NCBI GenBank assembly: GCA_031258895.1
Contig: JAIRMF010000153.1
Span: 1 to 8,302 of the forward strand
DNA from: Dysgonamonadaceae bacterium
GTDB taxonomy: Bacteria > Bacteroidota > Bacteroidia > Bacteroidales > Azobacteroidaceae
DNA length: 8,302 nt
Reading direction: 5' to 3'
The notes beneath the pieces are model-generated. The model was not told the origin of the DNA and searched no databases. It worked only from the letters and a program-made list of their open reading frames with translations. Positions 1 through 6,064 of this stretch are shown here, one piece after another (within the stretch, counting starts at the first letter, position 1; each line of letters starts with the position of its first letter). Made by a program: the position numbers and the translations under genes.

Positions 1-174
1 GTTGATTGGAGCAAAATCGGTAAAACCGAATACATGAACGCTATGATAAAAAGCGCTACAAACAGCGCAGATATAAAACGCCTGCTGAAAAATGCTTTGA
101 CAGATGAAATCGACAGCCGCGAAATGTTTATGAAAGGAATTGACTATTCTTATTACTACGAAGAAAATGACTAA
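1..174 (+). CDS. Fic family protein, C-terminal end (5' truncated by window edge)
   Basis: An open frame enters at base 1 and ends at TAA 172-174, giving 57 residues of a protein whose start lies outside the window. The visible part begins VDWSKIGKTEYMNAM, continues with LLKNALTDEIDS, and ends with FMKGIDYSYYYEEND. From memory, this matches the C-terminus of one group of Bacteroidota Fic (filamentation induced by cAMP) proteins, in which a conserved ALTD...FMKGID...YYYE tail follows the catalytic core. The HxFx[DE]GN catalytic loop is not in view, so activity cannot be judged. Fic enzymes usually transfer AMP from ATP to a target protein and often act as toxins or regulators. The next gene starts 15 nt downstream on the same strand and is also Fic-family, so the two are probably co-transcribed. 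The family call rests only on the tail and is moderately confident. Confidence 0.6.
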   Translation, partial: VDWSKIGKTEYMNAMIKSATNSADIKRLLKNALTDEIDSREMFMKGIDYSYYYEEND

Positions 175-189
175 AAATAATGGAGCAGT

Positions 190-1290
190 ATGATAGACGA
201 TTTTGAAGAATATATCCGTCAGGGCGAGCCAAGCCAAAAGGAGAAAAGCCAAATCTGGCAAACTGCTATCGGTTTGCAGCAAGTGGATGGTCTAACGCCT
301 TCTGCCTATCTCATCGAAACAGCCAAAGAAAATATCGAAGGCAAAATCACGATTGATGAGGTAAAATACCGTATCGATAATTATTACAAACAACAGGTAA
401 GCAAAAAAACAGTTGAGGGCGACCGTACCGAAGAGGCTGACAAGGTTTCGGCAAATATTACCGAAATTCTGTCGGAGAAAACCTTTACATTTAGTCCTGC
501 CGAACTTCTTTCTATTCACAAACGACTTTTTACAGGGGTTGAGAATATCACTGTGAAAGTTGGTAAAGTTCGTGATTACAATATAACGAAGAACGAATGG
601 GTGTTAGACGGAAAAACGGTTTATTATGCCTCTGCCGACACGATTAATGCAACTCTTGATTACGATTTTAAGCAAGAAAAAAACTTCAACTACAAAGGGC
701 TTTCAAAGCGAGAGATAGTTGAACATATTGCAAATTTTATTTCCGGATTGTGGCAGATTCACGCTCTTGGCGAAGGAAATACGCGTACCATCGCCGTCTT
801 TACCATTAAATATCTGCGTACTTTCGGATTCGAAGTGGAAAATGATCTGTTTGCCAAGCATTCGTGGTATTTCCGTAATGCACTTGTCAGGGCAAACTAT
901 AACGATTATCAGCATAAAATTTACGCAACACCGGAATATCTGATGCTTTTCTTTGGTAATTTATTGCTCGGAGAAAAGAATGAATTAAAAAACAGATTTT
1001 TGCGAATAGATACAAACAACGAAATTGTTGAGAAGCAAAATGTAGTATTAGACGACAGTAATGGTGGTCAGAAAGGCGACGAAGGTGGTCGGAAAAAGTG
1101 GTCGGAAAAAGTGGTCAGATTACTCGACCTCATTGTCGAAAAACCTAATATTACACGAAAAGAGCTATCAGAAGCACTGAGTATCAATCCTTCTGCCGTG
1201 CAAAAACATTTAGAAAAACTAAAAAAAGAAGGCGTCATCTCCCGTGAAGGTTCTGATAAAAAAGGATTTTGGAAAGTGATAAAGCGATAA
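190..1290 (+). CDS. Fic family protein with N-terminal VbhA-like antitoxin segment and C-terminal winged helix
   Basis: Predicted cytosolic Fic-fold enzyme of 366 residues, probably a protein AMP-transferase (or other NMP-transferase). Residues 20-66 resemble the VbhA antitoxin: a helix with LQQVDG (29-34), close to the inhibitory [ST]xxxE[GN] motif, followed by an EGKITIDEV segment (50-58) and YY. This suggests the inhibitor is fused to the toxin. The Fic core spans about 78-260, with a flap region at 126-150 (VRDYNITK...YYASAD) and the catalytic loop HALGEGNTR at 191-199. That loop keeps His191, Glu195, Gly196, Asn197 and Arg199, but has Leu for the usual Phe and Thr for the usual Gly. Residues 305-363 form a winged-helix DNA-binding domain (ITRKELSEALSINPSAVQKH), joined by a Gly/Lys-rich linker made of repeats. 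The ATG at 190 is preceded by GGAGCA 6 nt upstream, which supports this start. The gene may autoregulate through its DNA-binding domain; that is inference. Confidence 0.88.
   Translation: MIDDFEEYIRQGEPSQKEKSQIWQTAIGLQQVDGLTPSAYLIETAKENIEGKITIDEVKYRIDNYYKQQVSKKTVEGDRTEEADKVSANITEILSEKTFTFSPAELLSIHKRLFTGVENITVKVGKVRDYNITKNEWVLDGKTVYYASADTINATLDYDFKQEKNFNYKGLSKREIVEHIANFISGLWQIHALGEGNTRTIAVFTIKYLRTFGFEVENDLFAKHSWYFRNALVRANYNDYQHKIYATPEYLMLFFGNLLLGEKNELKNRFLRIDTNNEIVEKQNVVLDDSNGGQKGDEGGRKKWSEKVVRLLDLIVEKPNITRKELSEALSINPSAVQKHLEKLKKEGVISREGSDKKGFWKVIKR
1064..1116 (+). repeat. Out-of-frame 13-bp tandem repeat in the Fic linker
   Basis: GTGGTC recurs at 1064, 1085, 1098 and 1111. The unit GTGGTCGGAAAAA is present twice without mismatch (1085-1097 and 1098-1110), followed by a partial third copy at 1111-1116. 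A more diverged copy (GTGGTCAGAAAGG) starts at 1064. The unit length is not a multiple of three, so the same DNA is read in different frames (GGRKK, then WSEKV). Gain or loss of one unit would shift the frame exactly between the Fic core and the winged helix. Confidence 0.9.
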
Positions 1291-1381
1291 TCTGACCGCT
1301 GATAATCGTTTTATCTGTATCTTATTTGTACCATAAAAACATAAATAACTAATATTCGGTAGTCATTTCTTTTGCCGTTAT

Positions 1382-2248
1382 TCATATTTTTATCCATTTT
1401 CGCGGTATTACGGGGTCATTTGACTGTTTTGGCGCAATCACGACTTTATTGTTATTGTCGTTCAGCCATGCCGCCCACCAACTGAAAGTACTGTTGGTTA
1501 TTATATTGTGTTTGCATTTGGACATCAGATACATATCCTGCCAGGCGTCTTCCGTTCTTCTGTTTCGGAAAAAGTATGTTTCGCAGGGTATTTTCAGATT
1601 TTCCTCAGCCCAATCGGGTTCATCCGAAAAGACGAAGAAAGTTAGCGTATCGGGAATATTTTTCATGGCGTATCGGACGGCTTCTTCGTAATATTCCGAC
1701 CCGTATATTTCACGTCCATCCGTTATAAAGTCGCCCCGTCGCACGTGGATCGACACGCTTTCCGATGTCTTTATCTTTTCGAGTATTGTGACCGAGTGGG
1801 GCGAGAGCTGTTGTCGATTGAAGGTGTATATTTCGCGGATTTCCCGTTCTATTTCGGAGAAATAGATCTCATTCGCCCACACTCCGCCATAGAATACGAG
1901 TCCCCACCCCGACCTTACGGCAAGCGGATCGCGTCCCTGTGTGTAATTGTATTCCACGTACTTTAATCCGAAGATATGGAGGAGACGCAGCAAGGTTTTA
2001 GAGATGGTTTTCCAAGGTTTTATATTTTTGAAAATAAGTAGTTTTCTAAGCACCGGCGCCATCTTTGAACTGTTGTCGGGCTGTATTCCGAAAAGTTTTT
2101 CGAGTTCGTATCCGTTATGGCATTTGACCCTCAACAGGTAGTAATTATTGAGAAACACCTGCATATTTTTCTTTTTTTTAGCGAGGTAGAAGGCATACTG
2201 GAACATTTGGTTTCCAAGTCCTCCGTTAAGCAGGATTATTTCTTTCAT
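1382..2248 (-). CDS. Alpha-1,2-fucosyltransferase-like glycosyltransferase (GT11)
   Basis: 288 residues, the usual length for bacterial GT11 enzymes, which transfer L-fucose from GDP-fucose to a galactoside of a surface glycan. Diagnostic motifs are present in the expected order: GGLGNQMFQYA (9-19) at the N-terminus, HVRRGDF (168-174), the GDP-fucose-binding arginine motif, a SDE turn at 208-210, and NSTFSWWAAWL (252-262). The protein ends in the family-typical PRKWIKI. There is no signal peptide, so it should act on the cytosolic face of the inner membrane. The ATG at 2246-2248 is the natural start, because the GNQMFQ motif begins only about 11 residues later. It lies 124 nt downstream of the dehydrogenase gene on the same strand and is convergent with the Fic gene, ending 91 nt from it. 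Base composition is ordinary here, unlike the A+C-rich block next door. An A8 tract encodes Lys24-Lys26. The acceptor and exact linkage cannot be read from sequence. Confidence 0.92.
   Translation of the reverse strand: MKEIILLNGGLGNQMFQYAFYLAKKKKNMQVFLNNYYLLRVKCHNGYELEKLFGIQPDNSSKMAPVLRKLLIFKNIKPWKTISKTLLRLLHIFGLKYVEYNYTQGRDPLAVRSGWGLVFYGGVWANEIYFSEIEREIREIYTFNRQQLSPHSVTILEKIKTSESVSIHVRRGDFITDGREIYGSEYYEEAVRYAMKNIPDTLTFFVFSDEPDWAEENLKIPCETYFFRNRRTEDAWQDMYLMSKCKHNIITNSTFSWWAAWLNDNNNKVVIAPKQSNDPVIPRKWIKI
2171..2179 (-). other. A8 tract with in-frame A-AAA-AAG slippery heptamer in the fucosyltransferase gene
   Basis: Read on the minus strand, codons 24-27 are AAA AAA AAG AAA, after GCT. This places the heptamer A-AAA-AAG (2177-2171) in the zero frame, the arrangement that supports -1 ribosomal slippage in E. 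coli dnaX. A -1 shift here would terminate at a TAA 8 codons later, giving a truncated product. DNA-level slippage of the A8 run would likewise inactivate the gene early. The tract is seen directly; any function is inference. Confidence 0.45.
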
Positions 2249-2276
2249 CTCATTGTACTTTATATTTTCCCGAATA

Positions 2277-2284
2277 CAAATTTA
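2277..2284 (-). promoter_or_regulatory. Possible Bacteroidota -7 box (TAAATTTG) for the fucosyltransferase gene
   Basis: The minus strand reads TAAATTTG 28 nt before the ATG, matching the Bacteroidota -7 consensus TAnnTTTG. No TTG is found at the expected 19-21 nt upstream, so this is a half match in AT-rich DNA and could be chance. If real, the fucosyltransferase gene would have its own transcript, separate from the dehydrogenase gene upstream. Confidence 0.28.
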
Positions 2285-2320
2285 TACATTGTAAATTGAA
2301 AGTTTAGCTTCACGAACCGA

Positions 2321-2346
2321 ATGACTTAGCGCAGTCGCTAAGTCAT
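2321..2346. repeat. Perfect 11-bp inverted repeat (hairpin, loop CAGT) between dehydrogenase and fucosyltransferase genes
   Basis: ATGACTTAGCG (2321-2331) and CGCTAAGTCAT (2336-2346) are exact reverse complements separated by CAGT. On the minus strand the stem starts 26 nt after the dehydrogenase stop codon, so it may end that transcript. However, it is not followed by a T-run, so it is not a textbook intrinsic terminator. A smaller palindrome, GCCGAACGGC (2360-2369), and a weak outer pair AGTTT/AAACT (2301-2305 and 2370-2374) flank it. Alternatives are a protein-binding site or the remnant of a small mobile or repeat element. Confidence 0.65.
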
Positions 2347-2372
2347 CGCGAGAGTGGTCGCCGAACGGCAAA

Positions 2373-3647
2373 CTAAAGCCTCTCGTCTACAAGATTTCTT
2401 TTCAGTGAGCCTTTGGCGTCATACACAATGCCGCCGGAAAGAAGATAACGACCGGGATTGATGTGCCTGAAAGCGCTGTGCTCAACACAAAGAATGACTA
2501 CATTATATGTGCCGTCAACCTTCAACGGAAGATTCTCTAACAACTCAACGCCGTACTCCGCCTCAACCTTCTCACGGTTAACTACCGGATCGAAAACGTC
2601 AACCCGAGAACCACGAAGACTGAGAACCCGTACTATATCCGCGACACGTGTGTTGCGACAGTCCGTGCAATCCTCCTTGAAAGCAAAACCCAAAACCAAA
2701 ATACGCGAGCCGACAACCGGAATGTCCCGCAAACCCATCAACCGCAAAACACGAGAAGCTATATAGTCCCCCATCGAACCGTTAACACTCCTCGCAGCAA
2801 GCATTAACTCCGGATTTATATCGTGAGACTTCGCCAACTCCGTCAAGTAACACGTGTCGACGCCTATACAATGACCCCCTACAAGACCGGGCTTAAACCT
2901 TAAAAAATTCCACTTCGTAGAAGCCGCCGAAAGAACATCCCCAGTGTCGATCCCAACAGCGTTAAATATCCTCGCAGCCTCGTTCATAAATGCAATATTG
3001 ACGTCGCGCTGAGCGTTCTCTATAACCTTCGCCGCCTCCGCAACCCGAATAGAAGGCGCACAATAAACACCGGCCGAAATTACCCTGCCGTACAACCGGT
3101 CGATAAACTCAACAGCCTCAGGGGTCGTGCCGGAAATTATCTTAACCGTGTTCTCTATCGTATGTTCACCGTCGCCCGGATTGACCCGCTCCGGACTGTA
3201 GCCGGCAAAAAAATCAACGTCCCGCCTCAAACCCGATACACGCTCTATAATCGGCAAACATACGTCCTCCGTCACGCCCGGATATACCGTCGACTCGTAA
3301 ATCACCACACCACCACGACGAATAAAACGACCAACCATCTCGGACGCCTCCCGAAGAGGCCCCAAATCCGGCCTGTTATCGGAATCAACCGGAGTAGGTA
3401 CGGTGACTATAAAAACGTTACTGCCGTAATCCTCTCTGTAAACCGTAGTAAACCTTAAACCACCGCTATAAGCCCTCAAAATAATGTCCCTGTCGACCTG
3501 CAAATTGTAGTCGCGACCACGCCGCAAATCCCGTACCCGACGAATGTTAATGTCATATCCTATCGTACGGTAACGGGTGGAAAAAAGACACGCAAGAGGC
3601 AGACCAACATAGCCCAAACCTATAACGCATATTTTAGGATCGTTCAT
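2373..3647 (-). CDS. Nucleotide-sugar dehydrogenase (UDP-N-acetylhexosamine 6-dehydrogenase type, WbpO/TviB-like)
   Basis: 424 residues, normal family length. It should oxidise C6 of a UDP-hexose or UDP-N-acetylhexosamine to the uronic acid with two NAD+, in the cytosol, supplying an acidic sugar for a surface polysaccharide. The N-terminal Rossmann fold carries GLGYVGLP (10-17) and GYDIN (30-34). TVPTP (82-86), ESTVYPG (118-124) and SPERVNPGD (151-159) follow. The catalytic loop is GGHCIGVD (257-264) with Cys260, and Lys207 and Asn211 sit in the AKVIENA helix. GGHCIGVD rather than GGxCxPKD points to the WbpO/TviB/WecC branch rather than UDP-glucose dehydrogenase. The start ATG overlaps the flippase stop (ATGA, 3644-3647), so translation is probably coupled. 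Oddities are 42 Arg against 11 Lys, with Arg at many positions where I would expect Lys, and T265-C266 after the catalytic loop where PY is usual. A CTDC (327-330) precedes RNT where CPDI is common. The exact substrate is not determined. Confidence 0.9.
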   Translation of the reverse strand: MNDPKICVIGLGYVGLPLACLFSTRYRTIGYDINIRRVRDLRRGRDYNLQVDRDIILRAYSGGLRFTTVYREDYGSNVFIVTVPTPVDSDNRPDLGPLREASEMVGRFIRRGGVVIYESTVYPGVTEDVCLPIIERVSGLRRDVDFFAGYSPERVNPGDGEHTIENTVKIISGTTPEAVEFIDRLYGRVISAGVYCAPSIRVAEAAKVIENAQRDVNIAFMNEAARIFNAVGIDTGDVLSAASTKWNFLRFKPGLVGGHCIGVDTCYLTELAKSHDINPELMLAARSVNGSMGDYIASRVLRLMGLRDIPVVGSRILVLGFAFKEDCTDCRNTRVADIVRVLSLRGSRVDVFDPVVNREKVEAEYGVELLENLPLKVDGTYNVVILCVEHSAFRHINPGRYLLSGGIVYDAKGSLKRNLVDERL

Positions 3648-5089
3648 TTTTTATATGTTTTTGTTAGGAATGATATACTCTCCCTGAAAATCACAGACTT
3701 GCCGGCCCAAAGAACAATAACGTACAAAAGAACCGTAATAGCAACCTTCAAGAAAAATTTAACGTAAAGATTGTCTATGCCCCCAGTCAACAACCAGGCA
3801 ACGAAAATACACAAAACGGTAAGGAAAAGGTAAGGAAAAATGTCCCTGAAAACAAAACGCAACGGCAACCCAACTAACCTGTCCACGTAATAGTGCCAAA
3901 CAAAAAGCCCAACCACCGACATCGCCACATACGCCCCAACCATCGGTAATATCCCGTAAGGATACATCAAAATAACCGCCAGCATCTGCATCATACCCGT
4001 CGTTATCGTAGCCGTCATATACATGCCCGACTTGCCGTTAGTGTAAATAACGTTGCCGAATATGGTGAAAAGAAACATGACCGCCCCCCATATACATGAC
4101 AACTGCAAAAACGGAACCGCCGGTAACCACTTCTCCCCTATCGCGATGACAATAAATTCTCTGCCCACAAAAGCAAGCCCAAGCATCAAAGGAAAAGAAA
4201 TAAACGCGCCGAAACGAATCAGCTTCCTTATCACCGCAACCCTGCGAGACCTGTTCTCTCCCGATTCAACCAAAACAGGCTGGACAACATATCCTATCAT
4301 CGTGCTTGTAAGAGTATGACCCATCGTTGACCATTTCTGACCCTGATTGTAATTCCCCACGTCCGACAGGTTGTAGAGCTTGCCGAGCATGGAAGGCAAA
4401 ACGTAAGCGTAAATGCTCGAAAATATACTCGTCAAAACTAACTTGATACTGAATGGAAACATTTGTTTCAACGGAGAAAAATCAATATCGAAGGTCGGCC
4501 TCCACGGAGCAACAATAATCTTCAAAATAGATGCAACCGAAATGTACAACACCACTTGAACGGCTATCGCCCAGTAACTGCCAACGGTAAAGGCAAGGTA
4601 AAGACCTGCCGAACAGGATACAAAAAGAGACAAAATGTCGATAACGGCCAAACGCTTTACCATCATACGCTTAAACATGACGGTATGTGCCGTGACCGCA
4701 GCACCGGAAGTGATAAATGTAATGCAAAATACCCGTGACAGAACGGTCAACTCCGGTGTGTCATAAAAACCGGCTACGATAGGCGCCAGGCAAAACATGA
4801 CAACATAAAGAAAAACGCTCATAAGGGTGCTGAACCAGAAAACAGCGTTATAATCGCGGTGTCCGGCGTCCTGTTTGTTGGTAAGTGCAATGGAAAATCC
4901 CCCTCCGGAAAGCGTGCCTGCTATGCCGGTAAAGATGGCAAGCAAAGCAACTATCCCATAATCTTCCTGGCTCAGCCGGCGAGCGAGAACAATCCCGTAG
5001 GCAAGGCCCACAAGCTGTGTTATCCCGTTGCTGAAACCACCCCAGAACAAACCTTTCGCCGTTTTTCGCTTCAATGCCGATGACGCCAT
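3644..5089 (-). CDS. Wzx-type lipid-linked oligosaccharide flippase (polysaccharide transporter family)
   Basis: 481 residues, almost entirely hydrophobic segments separated by short loops (about 12-14 membrane helices). This is the size and look of Wzx/TuaB/WzxC flippases of the MOP superfamily, which turn undecaprenyl-linked glycan units across the inner membrane. The N-terminus is typical: a short basic stretch (KRKTAKG, 7-13), then GFSNGITQLVGLAYGIVLARRLSQEDYGIV, in which the LSxEDYG signature lies at residues 39-45. A central GKLYNLSDVGNYNQGQ loop (236-251) resembles the family's conserved middle. The ATG at 5087-5089 places the basic segment at the very N-terminus, so I accept it. It lies 48 nt downstream of the CPBP gene and overlaps the dehydrogenase start by 4 nt. 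The plus strand here is strongly A+C-rich, as in the dehydrogenase gene but not in yidC. The transported glycan is unknown. No O-antigen polymerase is visible nearby. Confidence 0.88.
   Translation of the reverse strand: MASSALKRKTAKGLFWGGFSNGITQLVGLAYGIVLARRLSQEDYGIVALLAIFTGIAGTLSGGGFSIALTNKQDAGHRDYNAVFWFSTLMSVFLYVVMFCLAPIVAGFYDTPELTVLSRVFCITFITSGAAVTAHTVMFKRMMVKRLAVIDILSLFVSCSAGLYLAFTVGSYWAIAVQVVLYISVASILKIIVAPWRPTFDIDFSPLKQMFPFSIKLVLTSIFSSIYAYVLPSMLGKLYNLSDVGNYNQGQKWSTMGHTLTSTMIGYVVQPVLVESGENRSRRVAVIRKLIRFGAFISFPLMLGLAFVGREFIVIAIGEKWLPAVPFLQLSCIWGAVMFLFTIFGNVIYTNGKSGMYMTATITTGMMQMLAVILMYPYGILPMVGAYVAMSVVGLFVWHYYVDRLVGLPLRFVFRDIFPYLFLTVLCIFVAWLLTGGIDNLYVKFFLKVAITVLLYVIVLWAGKSVIFRESISFLTKTYKK
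3818..3839. repeat. 11-bp direct tandem repeat inside the flippase gene
   Basis: GGTAAGGAAAA occurs twice back to back (3818-3828 and 3829-3839) in the plus strand, encoding part of the PYLFLTVL membrane segment (about residues 419-426) on the minus strand. The unit is not a multiple of three, so slippage would frameshift the last sixth of the flippase. With only two copies it is probably weakly mutable. Confidence 0.6.
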
Positions 5090-5137
5090 TTTATCCCTAT
5101 TAACGGCGCCCCGACAAACATGATGACTCCAAATATA

Positions 5138-6040
5138 TCATCGCACGCCATTCTTAATCCGCCCGACACAAAACAGAAACACTGCCGCCGACGCCAACGC
5201 CAACCACCAGGTATCACCGGTGCCGACAGCGTCAATCGCCTCTATCATCGCCTCGTCCCGACGGTAAATCCAGGCAACCGTTACAGCGCAGAAATTATTA
5301 GTGAAGTGCGCCAGTATAGGTATCCACATCGATCCTGTGTACAGTAGCAAATAACCAAAATATGCACCAAGCAGTATCCGAGGAAGAAATCCGTAAAACT
5401 GAAAGTGAATGGCGCTGAAAATAATCGCTACCGCCCAAATAACAACGTGCCTGTTCCGCAGGAATTTTCCAAAAATGTTTTGCAATACGCCACGGAAAAG
5501 TATCTCCTCACTTAATGCCGCCAAAACGGCAATGATTAAAACATTGAGAGCATAATCTCCCAGCCGGTCGGAATCAAGCATTATCTTTATAAGTCTCTCC
5601 GCCTGCTCTTCAAAAGCTCTTATCTGGCTCTCCAGTCCTTTTAGAGCCGGTGGCAACGTCATTTGCATGTTCAAGTCCGTAAAAAAATTCACAACAGGCA
5701 ATACGATAATCATACTCGCCACAGTCCAAAAAACCGTCCTGCCTGAAAAAGGCGTCTCCAAATGTAAATATTCCTTGTAATTGCCGCTAAACAGATATGC
5801 AGCAAACAATGCCGGAAAGAGAAATGCAAACACGGAACTCATGAACTGAACCTGACGAATAATAGCCGGTGAAGTATTTATAATCTCCAAAATCCTGAAA
5901 ACGTCTTTCGTTTCGGGATATAACTGTATCGTAGCGCAGGCAACAGAAATTACAGAGGCTACAATATGACCTACAAATATCAGCGCAAGCAACATAAGAG
6001 CCTGCACAAAGCCGGTGGAGTTTCTTAACAAACCTTTCAT
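5138..6040 (-). CDS. CPBP family intramembrane glutamic endopeptidase
   Basis: 300-residue multi-pass membrane protein of the CPBP/Abi (Rce1-like) family. The family motifs are intact: motif 1 SEEILFRGVLQ with Glu178, Glu179 and Arg183; motif 2 FSAIH with Phe208 and His212; motif 3 HFTNN with His245 and Asn249. These residues form the membrane-embedded active site in this family, so the protein is probably catalytic. Around 8 hydrophobic segments are visible. A long soluble, charged stretch at 121-165 (TDLNMQ...DSDRLGD) precedes the catalytic helices. The ATG at 6038-6040 gives a short basic leader before the first helix. It lies 24 nt downstream of yidC and 48 nt upstream of the flippase gene, all on the minus strand, consistent with co-transcription. 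Substrates are unknown. In bacteria, relatives are linked to peptide maturation, bacteriocin immunity and membrane-protein processing, and nothing here singles one out. Confidence 0.9.
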   Translation of the reverse strand: MKGLLRNSTGFVQALMLLALIFVGHIVASVISVACATIQLYPETKDVFRILEIINTSPAIIRQVQFMSSVFAFLFPALFAAYLFSGNYKEYLHLETPFSGRTVFWTVASMIIVLPVVNFFTDLNMQMTLPPALKGLESQIRAFEEQAERLIKIMLDSDRLGDYALNVLIIAVLAALSEEILFRGVLQNIFGKFLRNRHVVIWAVAIIFSAIHFQFYGFLPRILLGAYFGYLLLYTGSMWIPILAHFTNNFCAVTVAWIYRRDEAMIEAIDAVGTGDTWWLALASAAVFLFCVGRIKNGVR

Positions 6041-6064
6041 CTTAATAGATCGGGAATAAATAGT

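Noticed and set aside
1291..1381. Terminator between the convergent Fic and fucosyltransferase genes
   Set aside because: I found only a short direct repeat (GATAATC near 1286 and 1301) and no convincing stem with a T-run.
2458..3458. Open frames of about 100 codons on the plus strand opposite the dehydrogenase (2458-2766 and 3162-3458)
   Set aside because: They are explained by the A+C-rich plus strand, which has few stop codons. Their Thr/Arg/Asn-rich translations have no recognisable fold or signal.
2373..3647. Hypermutation (A-to-G editing or a diversity-generating retroelement) as the cause of the Arg-rich dehydrogenase
   Set aside because: The Arg codons are a mixture of CGN and AGR, no template repeat or reverse transcriptase is visible, and catalytic motifs are intact. 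Codon bias or transfer is simpler.
4463..4738. 91-codon plus-strand frame opposite the flippase
   Set aside because: It is antisense to a well-supported membrane protein, with a composition (Asn, Arg, Lys, Gly) that simply mirrors the skewed strand.
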